Part shown: positions 14,704-21,752 of the stretch, in pieces | Layout: every line of letters starts with the position of its first letter | Numbering within the stretch: position 1 is the first letter of the stretch | Source of the DNA: Bacteroides sp. CAG:709 | Lineage (GTDB): Bacteria; Bacteroidota; Bacteroidia; Bacteroidales; UBA932 | DNA length: 21,752 bases | Reading direction: 5' to 3' | Assembly (NCBI GenBank): GCA_000434935.1 | Contig: FR882203.1 | Coordinates: forward strand, 4,445 to 26,196 | Position numbers and translations under genes: made by a program | Notes under the pieces: model-generated | What the model saw: the letters and a program-made list of their open reading frames with translations, nothing else | Database searches by the model: none | What the model was told of the DNA's origin: nothing

Positions 14704-14718
14704 TAGCACTGCCGTCAA

Positions 14719-15690
14719 TTATACGAGTCCGGCTCCCTTCTTGACAATCTTGCCGTCCTCTACCATCTTGGATATCAACTTGTCCAGCAAGCCGTTGACA
14801 AAAGAACTGCTCTTCGGAAGACTATAGCATTTGGAAATTTCCACATACTCGTTCATGGTCACTTTCAGAGGAATCTCCGGAAAACTCTCAGCCTCGGCAA
14901 GTCCAAGCGCCACCAAGGCGATGTCTGAAGAATTCAATCTATCTGACTCCCAGCCTTTTACCGACTCGGAAATCATCTTGAAATATCCCTCATAACCGGC
15001 GAAGGCGTTTTTCAGAAGCCTGGTAACGAACACCTTGTCGCTTTGCACGTCGGCAGCAGGATTTTTCTTCTTGAGCATATCGCTCTGATACAGTTCCGGA
15101 AGGCGCCAGCCCTGGCCAGCAGCGAAATCTTCCATCGTACGGCAGCAGAATGTCAATGAATATGCAAGATCGTCGATCCAGTAAATCGACTTGTCCTCAA
15201 GTATTGCAGCAAGCTGCCCGTTATCAACAAATTCGTTTTCAAATATCTTTATGAAAAGCTTGCAGTCTTCTTTCAGAGAACGTGTCTCGGACGCCATGTA
15301 ACGCTGGAAATACGGCTTCTCTTTCATAGAATCAAGCACAGACTTGATCAACATGTCGTATGGCTGCCATGAAAGCCCCTTGCGGGCAAGAAGCTTCTGA
15401 AAATCAGGATCATTGTCCAGAATAGGAGCCACCTGGTTCTCCACGAATTTCATATTCGGGTCGAGATCCTCTTCCGTCGGATTGAACTTGGTCTTCGCCA
15501 TCTCGATGCGGTCGTGCGCTTCCTTGGTAAGCGGTGATATGATTGCAAGCATGAACAGATATAAATCACGTGTCGCCTCGCATGAACGGTCCAGTTCATA
15601 CATGGCATCATCAAGTGTCATCTTTCCGGTCACAGCATATCCATACAGCACCTTGAAAGCCTTCATTCTCAAAATTCTTCTCCCTAACAT
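14719..15690 (-). CDS. nusB: Transcription antitermination factor NusB, long Bacteroidota form
   Basis: A 323-residue protein. The N-terminus MLGRRILRMKAFKVLYGYAV and the C-terminal helical part (about 205-315; VFVTRLLKNAFAGYEGY, SSDIALVALGLAEAESFPEIPLKV, TMNEYVEISKCY, FVNGLLDKLI) match the NusB fold. NusB binds boxA RNA with NusE/S10 in rRNA antitermination. It is about twice the length of E. coli NusB because of a middle insertion (about 60-200), as is usual in Bacteroidota. It is transcribed divergently from the DUF3276 gene. The stop lies directly beside the yajC promoter. Confidence 0.9.
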   Translation of the reverse strand: MLGRRILRMKAFKVLYGYAVTGKMTLDDAMYELDRSCEATRDLYLFMLAIISPLTKEAHDRIEMAKTKFNPTEEDLDPNMKFVENQVAPILDNDPDFQKLLARKGLSWQPYDMLIKSVLDSMKEKPYFQRYMASETRSLKEDCKLFIKIFENEFVDNGQLAAILEDKSIYWIDDLAYSLTFCCRTMEDFAAGQGWRLPELYQSDMLKKKNPAADVQSDKVFVTRLLKNAFAGYEGYFKMISESVKGWESDRLNSSDIALVALGLAEAESFPEIPLKVTMNEYVEISKCYSLPKSSSFVNGLLDKLISKMVEDGKIVKKGAGLV

Positions 15691-15714
15691 ACTCTGATTT
15701 TCTCAAAAATTTCT

Positions 15715-15722
15715 CAAAGATA
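15715..15722 (-). promoter_or_regulatory. Probable -7 element for nusB
   Basis: The minus strand reads TATCTTTG, matching TAnnTTTG, about 25 nt before the nusB ATG. No good TTTG is present at the -33 distance. Confidence 0.5.
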
Positions 15723-15745
15723 CTACCATTTTTCAGAATTATTCT

Positions 15746-15753
15746 TAAATTTG
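15746..15753 (+). promoter_or_regulatory. Probable -7 element for the DUF3276 gene
   Basis: TAAATTTG matches TAnnTTTG and gives a leader of about 20 nt. A second identical TAAATTTG at 15764-15771 would give an almost leaderless mRNA and is less likely. Neither has a clear TTTG 19-21 nt upstream. Confidence 0.4.
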
Positions 15754-15780
15754 GTAAATAAATTAAATTTGTAGGGAGTT

Positions 15781-16125
15781 ATGTACAACGACGATTATGA
15801 TCGCTCCGGGGACGAGATTTATTCAAAACCCGTAAGAGCAGGTAAGAGAACCTATTTCTTCGATGTCAAATCGACTAAGGGAAACAATGACTTTTACCTT
15901 ACAATCACAGAAAGCAAGAGAAAAATCGAGCAGGACGGACGTTACGTCTACGACAAACATAAGATTTTCCTTTATAAGGAGGATTTCGAGAAGTTTGCAG
16001 AAGGACTCGAAGATGCAGTCAAGTACATTAAGGCAAGACTTAATGGATCACCTGAGGCTGCCGTCAAGGGAGAGCCCGCACCTGAGGATGTCGAGATATC
16101 TGCAGAGGACAAAGATATTTTCTAA
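15781..16125 (+). CDS. DUF3276 family PUR-alpha-like nucleic-acid-binding protein
   Basis: A 114-residue protein whose core (about 10-85; EIYSKPVRAGKRTYFFDVKST, NDFYLTITESKRK, HKIFLYKEDFEKFAEGL) matches the bacterial PUR-alpha-like family. Homologues such as the Borrelia protein bind single-stranded DNA or RNA (family knowledge). The aromatic-plus-basic beta strands fit that role. The C-terminal tail is acidic and probably disordered. It is monocistronic, with a strong terminator 27 nt downstream. Its targets are unknown; the divergent nusB gene offers only weak context for an RNA-related role. Confidence 0.85.
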   Translation: MYNDDYDRSGDEIYSKPVRAGKRTYFFDVKSTKGNNDFYLTITESKRKIEQDGRYVYDKHKIFLYKEDFEKFAEGLEDAVKYIKARLNGSPEAAVKGEPAPEDVEISAEDKDIF

Positions 16126-16151
16126 TCCCATTCTGCTTGAAAACCGACCGA

Positions 16152-16185
16152 ACGGCTGACCGGAGATGACCGGCCGGCCGTTTTT
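16152..16185 (+). terminator. Rho-independent terminator after the DUF3276 gene
   Basis: ACGGCTGACCGG (16152-16163) pairs with CCGGCCGGCCGT (16170-16181) over 12 positions, with one mismatch and one G-T pair. The loop is 6 nt and a T-run follows (to 16185). This is the strongest intrinsic terminator in the window. Confidence 0.85.
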
Positions 16186-16188
16186 GTA

Positions 16189-16218
16189 TTGTTTTATCGG
16201 TCAAAATCGTTACATTTG
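16189..16218 (+). promoter_or_regulatory. Promoter of the mtaD-punA-nadE operon
   Basis: TACATTTG at 16211-16218 is a good -7 element, with TTG at 16189-16191 and a 19-nt gap. A full TTTG occurs slightly further up (16183-16186), inside the terminator T-run. The leader would be about 20 nt and holds an AGGAG (16237-16241) three nt before the ATG. Confidence 0.55.
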
Positions 16219-16244
16219 GAAAATATTATATAATATAGGAGAAT

Positions 16245-17528
16245 ATGACCTCAATATTACTAAAAAATATCAATTGCAACGGAATCCTGTCCGATATCTA
16301 CATTGAAGGCTCCAGGATCAAACGGATAATGCCGGTAGGCAGCGCCGGACATGAAGGAGAAAGCCGGATCGCATCAGGCGTAGAAGTCATGGACTGCGAG
16401 GGAAAGACTGCCATGCCGGGATTCATCAACATGCATACACATGCCGCAATGTCCCTCATGCGCGGAACGGAAGAGGACGTCGTATTTTCTGACTGGATTC
16501 AGAAAATCTGGGAAATGGAAAAGAGCATTGACGAAGAATTCGTATACTGGGGGACGAAAGTCGCCTGCCTGGAAATGATCAAGACCGGCACGACCACGTT
16601 CAATGACCAATACTGGTACTCCCCTGCCGCCAGACGCGCTGCCGCCGAAATGGGCATCAGTCCCGTAGTTTCATACGTCGCGCTCGACCACAATGACCAC
16701 GAAGCCTGCGAGCTGCAGAAAGAAAAAATCGCACAGGCATACGAAAATTCATTGTCAATGAAGGACGGCGGGATGTTCGAGACGGCATTCCACGCAATCT
16801 ATTCCACCAGCGAAGAATTGATGCTCTGGGTATCGGATTTCGCCAAAAAGCATAACCTCAAGCTTCACATTCACCTTAGCGAAACCGAGAAGGAAGTCAA
16901 TGACTGCAAGGAACTTCACGGAGGGCTGACCCCTGTGGAATATCTCGACAGGCTCGGTATCCTGAATTCCGACGTGATCGCCGCCCATACGTTGTGGCTG
17001 ACGGATAATGACATTGAAATCCTCGGAAAGCGCAAGGTGAACTGCGTTCACAACATCAACTCCAACACCAAGCTGGCATCCGGTTATAAATTCAAATACA
17101 ATGAGTTACGTGATGCCGGAGCGAACGTATGCCTCGGAACGGACGGATGTGCGTCATCCAACAATCTGGACATGCTGGAAACCATGAAGACATCAGCATT
17201 GTTCCAGAAAGCCTGGAGAAACGACCCGAAGGCATTGCCTCTGCAGGAGCTCATTGAACTGGCGACAGTCAACGGCGCGAAAGCATTGGGACTGGACACC
17301 GGCGAGCTGGAAGAGGGCAAAATTGCGGATATACTCATTGTCAATACGGAAAACTCGTTCTTCCTGTCACCTGGAAATTTCCTGTCGAATTTCATCTATT
17401 CGGCTCATAGCGACTGCATTGAATATATGATTGCGAACGGAAAATTCGTGATGAGAAACAGGAAAGTGAAAGACGAGGCGCAGATTATCGCAAATGCGCA
17501 GGAACAACTTATAAAAATCACTCACTAA
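16245..17528 (+). CDS. mtaD: S-adenosylhomocysteine / 5'-methylthioadenosine (adenosine) deaminase
   Basis: A 427-residue metal-dependent amidohydrolase of the MTA/SAH deaminase group. Metal-site residues are visible: His64 and His66 (NMHTHAA), His210 (HIHLSE), His248 (AAHTLWL) and Asp300 (GTDGCASSNN). The SNTKLASG segment is also typical. The family converts MTA, SAH or adenosine to the inosine-type product plus ammonia; which substrate dominates cannot be read from the sequence. An AGGAG precedes the ATG, unusual for this phylum though closely spaced. It is first in an operon with punA, whose enzyme would use the deaminated nucleoside, which favours adenosine or MTA salvage. Chlorohydrolase-type relatives are the alternative. 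Confidence 0.87.
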   Translation: MTSILLKNINCNGILSDIYIEGSRIKRIMPVGSAGHEGESRIASGVEVMDCEGKTAMPGFINMHTHAAMSLMRGTEEDVVFSDWIQKIWEMEKSIDEEFVYWGTKVACLEMIKTGTTTFNDQYWYSPAARRAAAEMGISPVVSYVALDHNDHEACELQKEKIAQAYENSLSMKDGGMFETAFHAIYSTSEELMLWVSDFAKKHNLKLHIHLSETEKEVNDCKELHGGLTPVEYLDRLGILNSDVIAAHTLWLTDNDIEILGKRKVNCVHNINSNTKLASGYKFKYNELRDAGANVCLGTDGCASSNNLDMLETMKTSALFQKAWRNDPKALPLQELIELATVNGAKALGLDTGELEEGKIADILIVNTENSFFLSPGNFLSNFIYSAHSDCIEYMIANGKFVMRNRKVKDEAQIIANAQEQLIKITH

Positions 17529-17540
17529 AATTATATAAAT

Positions 17541-18368
17541 ATGGATCCAAGAGCAGAAAGAATTTTCAAGGCTGCTGACTTCGTGAAAGAGCGCCTTGAC
17601 GGGAAAGTCCCTGTTGCGGGTATTGTATTGGGAAGCGGACTCGGTAAACTTGCGGACAAGATAGAAAACCCTATTGTTATTCATTATAAGGACATTCCGG
17701 GCTTCCCTGTGTCGACCGCCATCGGTCACAAGGGAAACTTCATCGCCGGTGAACTCGGAGGCAAGTTCGTAATTGCAATGCAGGGAAGGCTCCACTATTA
17801 CGAGGGCTACCCGATGGAATTGGTTACATTGCCTATCCGCGTAATGAAAGTATTGGGTATCAGCTACTTGTTCGTTTCCAATGCAGCCGGGGGAATCAAT
17901 TTCAATTTCCGCGTAGGCGACCTTATGATCATCAAGGACCACATCAACATGCTGCCTAATCCGCTGATCGGACCTAATCTGGACGACTTCGGACCGAGAT
18001 TCCCGGACATGACCCACCCTTACGATGCGAAACTGATTGCCAAAGCCAAGGAAATCGCTGCTGCCGAGGGCATTGAGCTGCGTGAAGGTGTTTACATTTC
18101 AGGCACGGGCCCATCTTACGAGACCCCTGCTGAATGGCATTTCTTCAGGACAATCGGCGCCGACGCCGCAGGAATGAGCACGGTTCCGGAAGTAATCGTG
18201 GCAAGACATTCGGAAATTCCTGTATTCGGAATGTCGGTAATTACCAATGCCGCACAGAAGGAATTTGCAGCCGATTACAAGAATGACGGAGACGACGTGG
18301 TAAGAGCTGCTGATGCCGCTGCCGACAAGATGACATTGATATTCGCGAAAATTATTGAATCTCTTTAA
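17541..18368 (+). CDS. punA: Purine nucleoside phosphorylase I, inosine/guanosine specific
   Basis: A 275-residue enzyme of the trimeric PNP family. It phosphorolyses (deoxy)inosine and guanosine to the base plus (deoxy)ribose-1-phosphate. Signatures are GIVLGSGLGKLADKI (phosphate loop), MQGRLHYYEGYP, VSNAAGGIN, SGTGPSYETPAEW, AAGMSTVPEVIVARH and SVITNAA. The length matches the family. Twelve nt separate it from mtaD, and its TAA directly abuts the nadE ATG. An MTA phosphorylase is a less likely alternative, since the base-binding region looks PNP-like and the segment VPEVIVARH is typical of PNP. Confidence 0.92.
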   Translation: MDPRAERIFKAADFVKERLDGKVPVAGIVLGSGLGKLADKIENPIVIHYKDIPGFPVSTAIGHKGNFIAGELGGKFVIAMQGRLHYYEGYPMELVTLPIRVMKVLGISYLFVSNAAGGINFNFRVGDLMIIKDHINMLPNPLIGPNLDDFGPRFPDMTHPYDAKLIAKAKEIAAAEGIELREGVYISGTGPSYETPAEWHFFRTIGADAAGMSTVPEVIVARHSEIPVFGMSVITNAAQKEFAADYKNDGDDVVRAADAAADKMTLIFAKIIESL

Positions 18369-20408
18369 ATGGATTTCGGTTTCATAAGAGTAGCTGCCGC
18401 CGTGCCGAGAGTCAAGGTGGCAGACGTGGATGCTAATGTCGAAGAGATGTGCAAGCTCGTGGAACAGGCTGATAATGAGGATGTTTCCATTATCGCCTTT
18501 CCGGAGTTGTCCGTGACAGGATACACATGCGGCGACCTTTTCGGTCAGGAGCTTCTGATACGGAAGGCAGAGGAAGGCATAAAAAAACTGAAGGCATTCT
18601 CCAGAGGGAAGAAAGTCACCATCGTAGCCGGCGTACCGGTGAGGGTCAATGCTTCCCTCTATAATTGCGCCGCAGTGATCAGCAACGGTTTGCTGCGCGG
18701 CATCGTGCCGAAGATTCATCTCCCGTCATATAACGAGTTCTACGAAACACGCTGGTTTTCAAGCGGTTCCGACTTTTTATACAAAGCCGACACCGCAATG
18801 GCACCGGTTTATGACGACGCTAAGAATTGCAGCACGCCAATGGCCGGCGCAGAAATAGAATACGCGGGTTTCAAGGTCAATGTCTACCCGAACATGCTTT
18901 TCCAAGTCGGAAAAAGCACTTTCGCCGTGGAAATATGCGAAGACTTGTGGACACCGATACCACCTTCATCCCATCATGCGCTTGCGGGAGCCGATATCAT
19001 CGTCAATCTTTCCGCCAGCAATGAAATCCTGATGAAGCATCAGTATCGCAAATCCATCATCAGCCAGCTGACTTCCCGTACCATTTCCGCATACATTTAC
19101 AGTTCATGCGGTTATGGAGAATCCACACAGGATCTGGTCTATGCAGGCTCCTCATTGATTTACGAAAACGGATTCCTGATGGCTGAGAACGAACGTTTCA
19201 CATTGGGCTCCAGCATGATAACGGCTGACATTGATGTAGAAAAGCTGAAGACACTGAGACAGAAGACGACTACCTTCCATACGGTATCTCCGGATGGCAC
19301 CACTGACGGCACCGATGCCAGAAGATATGTAAGGATGCCTGCCGGCAATGGTGCGTCCACCGACTTCGAAAAAGAACTCAGAAGAGAAATCGAAGCTCAT
19401 CCTTTCGTACCTGACGTGACGGAAGAACGTGACGGGCGATGCAGGGAAATTACTGATATTCAGGTAATGGGACTAGCCACTCGTCTGGCACATATCAATT
19501 CCAGGACTGCCATTATCGGTATTTCAGGAGGATTGGACAGCACATTGGCCCTGCTGGTTACCGTTCTTGCATTCGACAAGCTCGGCTGGGACAGGAAACG
19601 CATAATCGGCATAACCATGCCAGGCCTCGGAACCACGGTCAGAACACATTCGAATGCGACCGACCTGATGGAGGAGCTTGGGGTCACGGCTATGGAGATT
19701 CCTATCGGAAAAGCTGTGGCGCAGCACTTTGAGGATATCGGACATGACCCTGCCGTTCAGGATGTCACCTACGAAAACTCCCAGGCACGGGAAAGGACGC
19801 AGATACTCATGGATGTCGCAAACAAGGAAAACGGCATCGTCGTGGGTACAGGCGACCTGTCCGAATCGGCTCTGGGCTGGGCCACTTACAACGGCGACCA
19901 CATGTCGATGTATTCCGTAAATGCCGGCATCCCCAAGACATTGGTGAAATATCTTGTCGGATGGGCGGCGGAGAATCATTTCGGCGTGAAGGAGGGACTG
20001 GGCGAAAGAACTGTGCATGAAATACTTATGGACATCATTGACACACCTATCAGTCCTGAATTGAAACCTGCTGACGAGAACGGCGACATTGCACAAAAAA
20101 CGGAAGATCTCGTCGGCCCTTACGAGCTGCACGATTTCTTCCTTTACAATATCTTCCGTTTCGGTTTTGCTCCGTCGAAAGTCTATTTCCTTGCCCGGAA
20201 AGCATTCTCCGGTGTTTATGACGACAGCACCATACTGAAATGGCTCGACACTTTCGTAAGAAGATTTTTCGCCCAGCAGTTCAAGCGGTCTTGCTTGCCG
20301 GATTGTCCGAAAGTCGGCTCTGTGTCATTGTCCCCTAGGGGCGACTGGAGAATGCCTTCAGATGCATGGAGGACGATGTTTCTTAAAGACCTTGACGGGC
20401 TGCGTTAA
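18369..20408 (+). CDS. nadE: Glutamine-dependent NAD+ synthetase
   Basis: A 679-residue two-domain enzyme that amidates nicotinic acid adenine dinucleotide to NAD+, the last step of NAD synthesis. The N-terminal nitrilase-type glutaminase domain (about 1-290) shows the triad Glu46 (AFPELS), Lys115 (VPKIHLPS) and Cys190 (VEICEDLW). The C-terminal synthetase domain carries the ATP-pyrophosphatase loop SGGLDS (386-391), then GTGDLSESALGW and YSVNAGIPKTLVKYL. The enzyme therefore uses glutamine rather than free ammonia. The start codon directly abuts the punA stop, implying coupling. The 3' end overlaps the convergent lpdA by 26 bp. Confidence 0.96.
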   Translation: MDFGFIRVAAAVPRVKVADVDANVEEMCKLVEQADNEDVSIIAFPELSVTGYTCGDLFGQELLIRKAEEGIKKLKAFSRGKKVTIVAGVPVRVNASLYNCAAVISNGLLRGIVPKIHLPSYNEFYETRWFSSGSDFLYKADTAMAPVYDDAKNCSTPMAGAEIEYAGFKVNVYPNMLFQVGKSTFAVEICEDLWTPIPPSSHHALAGADIIVNLSASNEILMKHQYRKSIISQLTSRTISAYIYSSCGYGESTQDLVYAGSSLIYENGFLMAENERFTLGSSMITADIDVEKLKTLRQKTTTFHTVSPDGTTDGTDARRYVRMPAGNGASTDFEKELRREIEAHPFVPDVTEERDGRCREITDIQVMGLATRLAHINSRTAIIGISGGLDSTLALLVTVLAFDKLGWDRKRIIGITMPGLGTTVRTHSNATDLMEELGVTAMEIPIGKAVAQHFEDIGHDPAVQDVTYENSQARERTQILMDVANKENGIVVGTGDLSESALGWATYNGDHMSMYSVNAGIPKTLVKYLVGWAAENHFGVKEGLGERTVHEILMDIIDTPISPELKPADENGDIAQKTEDLVGPYELHDFFLYNIFRFGFAPSKVYFLARKAFSGVYDDSTILKWLDTFVRRFFAQQFKRSCLPDCPKVGSVSLSPRGDWRMPSDAWRTMFLKDLDGLR

Positions 20409-21752
20409 GAATCACCTCTGAAAGAGTAGGATGCGGGTGCACAATTTTTCTGATATCATCCACGGTTCCCTTTTTGTTCATCAAAACGGTAATTTCCTGG
20501 ATGATGTCAGAGGCGTGCGCTCCCATGATGTGGCAACCAAGAATCTGGCCCGGAATGAAATCACTCCCCTCTTCTGCTGCAATAATCTTGCAGTAGCCTT
20601 CCGGAGCATCCATTGCCAAAGCCTTTCCATTAGCGCGATACATTGATTTCAAGCACTTTACCTTAATACCTGTCTCTTTGCAGGTATCCTCGGTCATGCC
20701 GACTGTAGCCACTTCAGGAGTCGTGAAGACAGCTGACGGAATGATGTCCAGATCAATGCCGTCTTTCAGCGGACATACAGGAACGATGCCGGAAGCCTCC
20801 GCCATCATGGTGTTCAATGCCCTCTCACCCTCTGCCGAAGCAACATGTGCCAGCATCATACCGCCACGAACATCGCCGACAGCGAAAATATGCGGCACGG
20901 AAGTCCTCATATTCGCGTCCGTTACAATGCCCTTAGGCGTGAACTCGACGCCCGCGTCAGCAAGGTTCAATGTATCTACGGCCGGACGACGTCCCACAGC
21001 CATCAAGACATTGTCCGCCAGGACTTTGCATTCCTTGTCCTTTTTAAGGAATGTAACCTGGAGACCGTCTTCAGTCTTCTCAATGGCCTGAACCTGAGCA
21101 GCAGTTTCAATATTGATTCCACGTTTGCCGAGTGCCTGTTTCAGTCTCTTGGCCATATCCGTATCGAAACGAGGAAGGACATCCTTGCAATACTCAAGCA
21201 CGGTCACTTCGGAACCGAAACTGCTGAATACTGAAGCGAACTCCAGTCCGATAACGCCGGCACCGATGACGCACAGACGCTGAGGCACATGGTCAATGCT
21301 GAGAATCTCGCGGGATGTAATCACGCCCTCGAGATCCGTTCCAGGAATAGGAAGCATGGCAGAATGGGAACCGGTCGCAATGATAATATAATCAGAGCTG
21401 ATTTCCGAAGTGCTGCCATCCTCTGCCTGAACCGCTACTGTGTGGTTGTCCTTGAAAGAAGCCTTACCATATACCAGGTGTATCAGCTTGTTCTTCAGCA
21501 AGAACTCGATACCGCCGCGAAGTTGGGAAACGACTTCGTCCTTGCGTGCCATGGCGCCGCCGATATCGAACCTGAAGTCACCCGTTTCAACACCGAACCT
21601 GCCGGCATTGCGCAGATCTTCAAGCACTTCAGCATTGCGGCATAGTGCCTTGGTAGGGATACAGCCTTCGTTCAGGCAAGTTCCGCCGACAGGACCGGCA
21701 GAAACAATATAAACCTCTATACCTTTGGCTGCGGCAGCCACGGCAGTCTCAT
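20383..21752 (-). CDS. lpdA: Dihydrolipoyl dehydrogenase, 5' end beyond right edge
   Basis: The E3 flavoprotein that reoxidises dihydrolipoamide in 2-oxoacid dehydrogenase and/or glycine-cleavage complexes, reducing NAD+. The frame stays open to the window edge (the last visible residues upstream read ETAVAAAAKG), so the true start and the first FAD GxGxxG motif, about 15 residues, are missing; the GTG at 21741 is not the start. Visible features are the redox disulfide GGTCLNEGCIPTKAL, the NAD-binding VIGAGVIGLEFAS, the second FAD motif PHIFAVGDVRGG, and the C-terminal His-Glu dyad in HPHPTLSEVI. The last 26 bp overlap nadE in antisense. Confidence 0.94.
   Translation of the reverse strand, partial: ETAVAAAAKGIEVYIVSAGPVGGTCLNEGCIPTKALCRNAEVLEDLRNAGRFGVETGDFRFDIGGAMARKDEVVSQLRGGIEFLLKNKLIHLVYGKASFKDNHTVAVQAEDGSTSEISSDYIIIATGSHSAMLPIPGTDLEGVITSREILSIDHVPQRLCVIGAGVIGLEFASVFSSFGSEVTVLEYCKDVLPRFDTDMAKRLKQALGKRGINIETAAQVQAIEKTEDGLQVTFLKKDKECKVLADNVLMAVGRRPAVDTLNLADAGVEFTPKGIVTDANMRTSVPHIFAVGDVRGGMMLAHVASAEGERALNTMMAEASGIVPVCPLKDGIDLDIIPSAVFTTPEVATVGMTEDTCKETGIKVKCLKSMYRANGKALAMDAPEGYCKIIAAEEGSDFIPGQILGCHIMGAHASDIIQEITVLMNKKGTVDDIRKIVHPHPTLSEVILNAARQGL

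Noticed and set aside
21739..21741. GTG as the start of lpdA
   Set aside because: The frame is open to the window end and the first FAD-binding motif would be missing, so the true start is to the right of the window.

Overview
The window looks like chromosome of a Bacteroidota bacterium, most likely order Bacteroidales. The main reasons are: (i) repeated promoters of the Bacteroidota primary-sigma type (TTTG, about 19-21 nt, TAnnTTTG); (ii) a long (323 aa) NusB next to the yajC - ybbR-like - coaE - DUF5606 cluster; (iii) a DUF3276/PUR-alpha-like protein; and (iv) few Shine-Dalgarno sequences. Genus cannot be fixed from the sequence. The genes are mostly housekeeping, densely packed and intact. 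There is no phage, insertion sequence, CRISPR array or tRNA.

Layout. 1-164: the 5' end of a minus-strand gene for a small His-rich exported protein, cut by the left edge. 165-2784: a Pif1-like helicase gene with HRDC and HTH modules, flanked by two outward-facing copies of a palindromic repeat block (244-325 and 2499-2630). 2785-3117: queD (queuosine pathway). 3162-3489, minus: the RNase P RNA gene rnpB. 3750-7908: glpABC, the anaerobic glycerol-3-phosphate dehydrogenase, behind a long leader. 7905-8618, minus: an SGNH/GDSL hydrolase. 8820-9955: a membrane-anchored LytTR regulator plus a Dabb-domain protein, with four direct repeats at exactly 20-bp period across their promoter. 9957-14653, minus: a six-gene run read yajC, ybbR-like, coaE, DUF5606, rimO, DUF6340 lipoprotein, with a textbook promoter before yajC. 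14719-15690, minus: nusB, divergent from the DUF3276 gene (15781-16125), which ends at a strong terminator. 16245-20408: a purine/NAD operon, mtaD-punA-nadE. 20383-21752, minus: lpdA, cut by the right edge.

How the genes fit together. mtaD deaminates adenosine-type nucleosides and punA phosphorolyses the resulting inosine-type nucleosides, with nadE directly abutting. glpABC oxidises sn-glycerol-3-phosphate and feeds electrons to quinone. yajC (Sec accessory), the YbbR-like protein, coaE and rimO form a conserved housekeeping cluster. Three convergent gene pairs meet with overlapping or 1-nt-spaced stop codons and no visible terminator. The most interesting unexplained structures are the palindromic blocks around the helicase, the phased repeat array at the LytTR promoter, and the glpA leader.
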